The translations under genes and the position numbers were made by a program. Positions 5,653-6,709 of a DNA stretch of 6,709 bases are shown here, one piece after another; the first letter of the stretch is position 1, and every line of letters starts with the position of its first letter. The notes under the pieces were generated by a model, which saw only the letters and a list, made by a program, of their open reading frames with translations, did not search any database and had not been told where the DNA came from. This stretch comes from Candidatus Gerdarchaeota archaeon (GTDB taxonomy: Archaea; Asgardarchaeota; Heimdallarchaeia; JABLTI01): contig JAEORM010000038.1 of the NCBI GenBank assembly GCA_016840905.1, positions 1-6,709 of the forward strand. Direction: 5' to 3'.

Positions 5653-6709
5653 TTATTGCTCTTTTGGAGCAAATAACCATTTATTCTCTTCAAAATCGTA
5701 TAGATCATATAAAGGAACAAGTTGTGCTTTTACCACTGCTACAGTATAAAAAAGAGCTTGAATTTTAGCATCTATAAAAGTTCGATTTAATAAATCCTTG
5801 ATATAATGGAGATGAGATACTCCTGGAATGGTAAGAACTATCCGATCATAAAGATTCATTTGTCCAAGGAAAGAAAAAACACGAATTTTATCTATTGTAT
5901 CATTGATCAACTGTTCAGGATATTGATCAATGTTAGGAATTTCAATAATTAAAATATCTCTACCTTGTCTCGAGAGTGAACGCATATAGAAATAATAAGT
6001 AAGAAATCCTCTCTTTCGAGCGCGAATTTCAAGTTGATTAGCAAAATCAGTTTGGGCATCTACATCTACAGTGCTTATATCATTCATTTGATATAATTTA
6101 ACCCATTCATTTATCCAAACACCATATCTTGACCTTAAAAAGTGTTTATTATTTAGGATTGAAAGGAAGCAAAGTAAATTATAATCAATAGGAGAATCAT
6201 CATCAATCTCCATTGAGAATTCCTTTTTTGTTTGAGCAAAAGTGTATTTCTTTATAGGAAGATTAGCTTCACCATCAATCAGTTTTTGAAATGCTTTTTT
6301 ACTAGGAATAAATTGCTTATCAATAATAGAAGCAAAGTGTTTCTTTTCACGTATTATTTGTAAGGTGAATTCCTCGATGAGTCCTTTGTGTTGAAATTCT
6401 ACTAATTTCGAGTCTAAATTATTAGCAATAATATGTGGGCAAAAAAGTGTTGGAGTATAAATAATGGGTTGTTCAAGATATTTCTCACGAAAGATTGCTT
6501 TTACGTAAGGAATTTTCTCGATAACATTGTAAACCGTTTCAAAAGCTTTCTCATCTTTTAATTTAATCTTCAAAAAATAATTATGCAAGTTAAGTTTTTC
6601 TAAATTGAGTTCTGCACGCCAAAAAGCTGAATATTTATCAGTAATAAACATAATTTGCTTTCGAACGGTGTTTTCATGTAAATCTAAATTAGCAGCAATA
6701 TTTGGTGAA
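5653..6709 (-). CDS. Helix-turn-helix transcriptional regulator, Lrp/RAM-like (5' end cut by window edge)
   Basis: 351 residues are visible and the frame is open to the right edge. The first visible residues, SPNIAANLDLHENTVRKQI, read as a helix-turn-helix: helix S-P-N-I-A-A-N-L, turn D-L-H, recognition helix E-N-T-V-R-K-Q-I. The true start is therefore beyond the window, and the ATG at 6651 is internal to the recognition helix. Visible residues about 44-73 (YFLKIKLKD onward) and 250-323 (including DRIVLTIPGV) have the beta-alpha-beta alternation of ferredoxin-like/RAM effector domains of Lrp/AsnC regulators. The middle (about 170-240) may contain a second winged helix. The probable role is a DNA-binding transcription regulator, possibly ligand-responsive. 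It lies 80 bases upstream of the UEV gene in the same direction, so it may be co-transcribed with it or control it. The HTH is convincing; the rest is fold-level inference, and no exact family is recognised. Confidence 0.72.
   Translation of the reverse strand, partial: SPNIAANLDLHENTVRKQIMFITDKYSAFWRAELNLEKLNLHNYFLKIKLKDEKAFETVYNVIEKIPYVKAIFREKYLEQPIIYTPTLFCPHIIANNLDSKLVEFQHKGLIEEFTLQIIREKKHFASIIDKQFIPSKKAFQKLIDGEANLPIKKYTFAQTKKEFSMEIDDDSPIDYNLLCFLSILNNKHFLRSRYGVWINEWVKLYQMNDISTVDVDAQTDFANQLEIRARKRGFLTYYFYMRSLSRQGRDILIIEIPNIDQYPEQLINDTIDKIRVFSFLGQMNLYDRIVLTIPGVSHLHYIKDLLNRTFIDAKIQALFYTVAVVKAQLVPLYDLYDFEENKWLFAPKEQ

Overview
This is an AT-rich, intron-free, tightly packed stretch with prokaryotic gene spacing, GGTGA- or AGGA-type ribosome binding sites and TATA-like boxes at archaeal distances. 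One gene encodes a catalytically dead ubiquitin-conjugating (UEV) domain followed by a coiled coil and a C-terminus resembling the TSG101/Vps23 steadiness box. That is the layout of the ESCRT-I subunit Vps23 and is known outside eukaryotes mainly in Asgard archaea. The archaeal-type sugar nucleotidyltransferase and epimerase agree with this. My best guess is a Loki- or Heimdall-type Asgard archaeon; this is inferred from protein features, not from a marker gene.

Left part (1-1933). A long coiled-coil protein of unknown function runs off the left edge on the minus strand (1-890). After a 214-base AT-rich gap comes a minus-strand PD-(D/E)XK nuclease (1105-1788) with a TTG start. A 145-base divergent promoter region with a 15-bp dyad separates it from the next gene.

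Central part (1934-4894). This is a nucleotide-sugar module. A plus-strand NAD-dependent sugar epimerase (1934-2884) ends only 2 bases from the end of a minus-strand two-gene operon. That operon is a sugar-1-phosphate nucleotidyltransferase with a left-handed beta-helix tail (3569-4771), followed after 16 bases by a HAD phosphatase (2887-3552). Together these could activate a sugar phosphate to an NDP-sugar and epimerise it for glycan synthesis; the HAD substrate is unknown. The operon promoter carries a perfect 13-bp palindrome near the predicted transcription start.

Right part (4895-6709). The Vps23-like UEV gene (4895-5572, minus) ends in a hairpin terminator. Upstream of it, 80 bases away and in the same orientation, is a helix-turn-helix protein with ferredoxin-like/RAM-like segments. 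Its 5' end is cut by the right edge. The ATG at 6651 lies inside its recognition helix and is not its start.

No RNA gene, CRISPR array or insertion sequence was seen. The main points of interest are the ESCRT-I-like gene beside a regulator, and the candidate operators.
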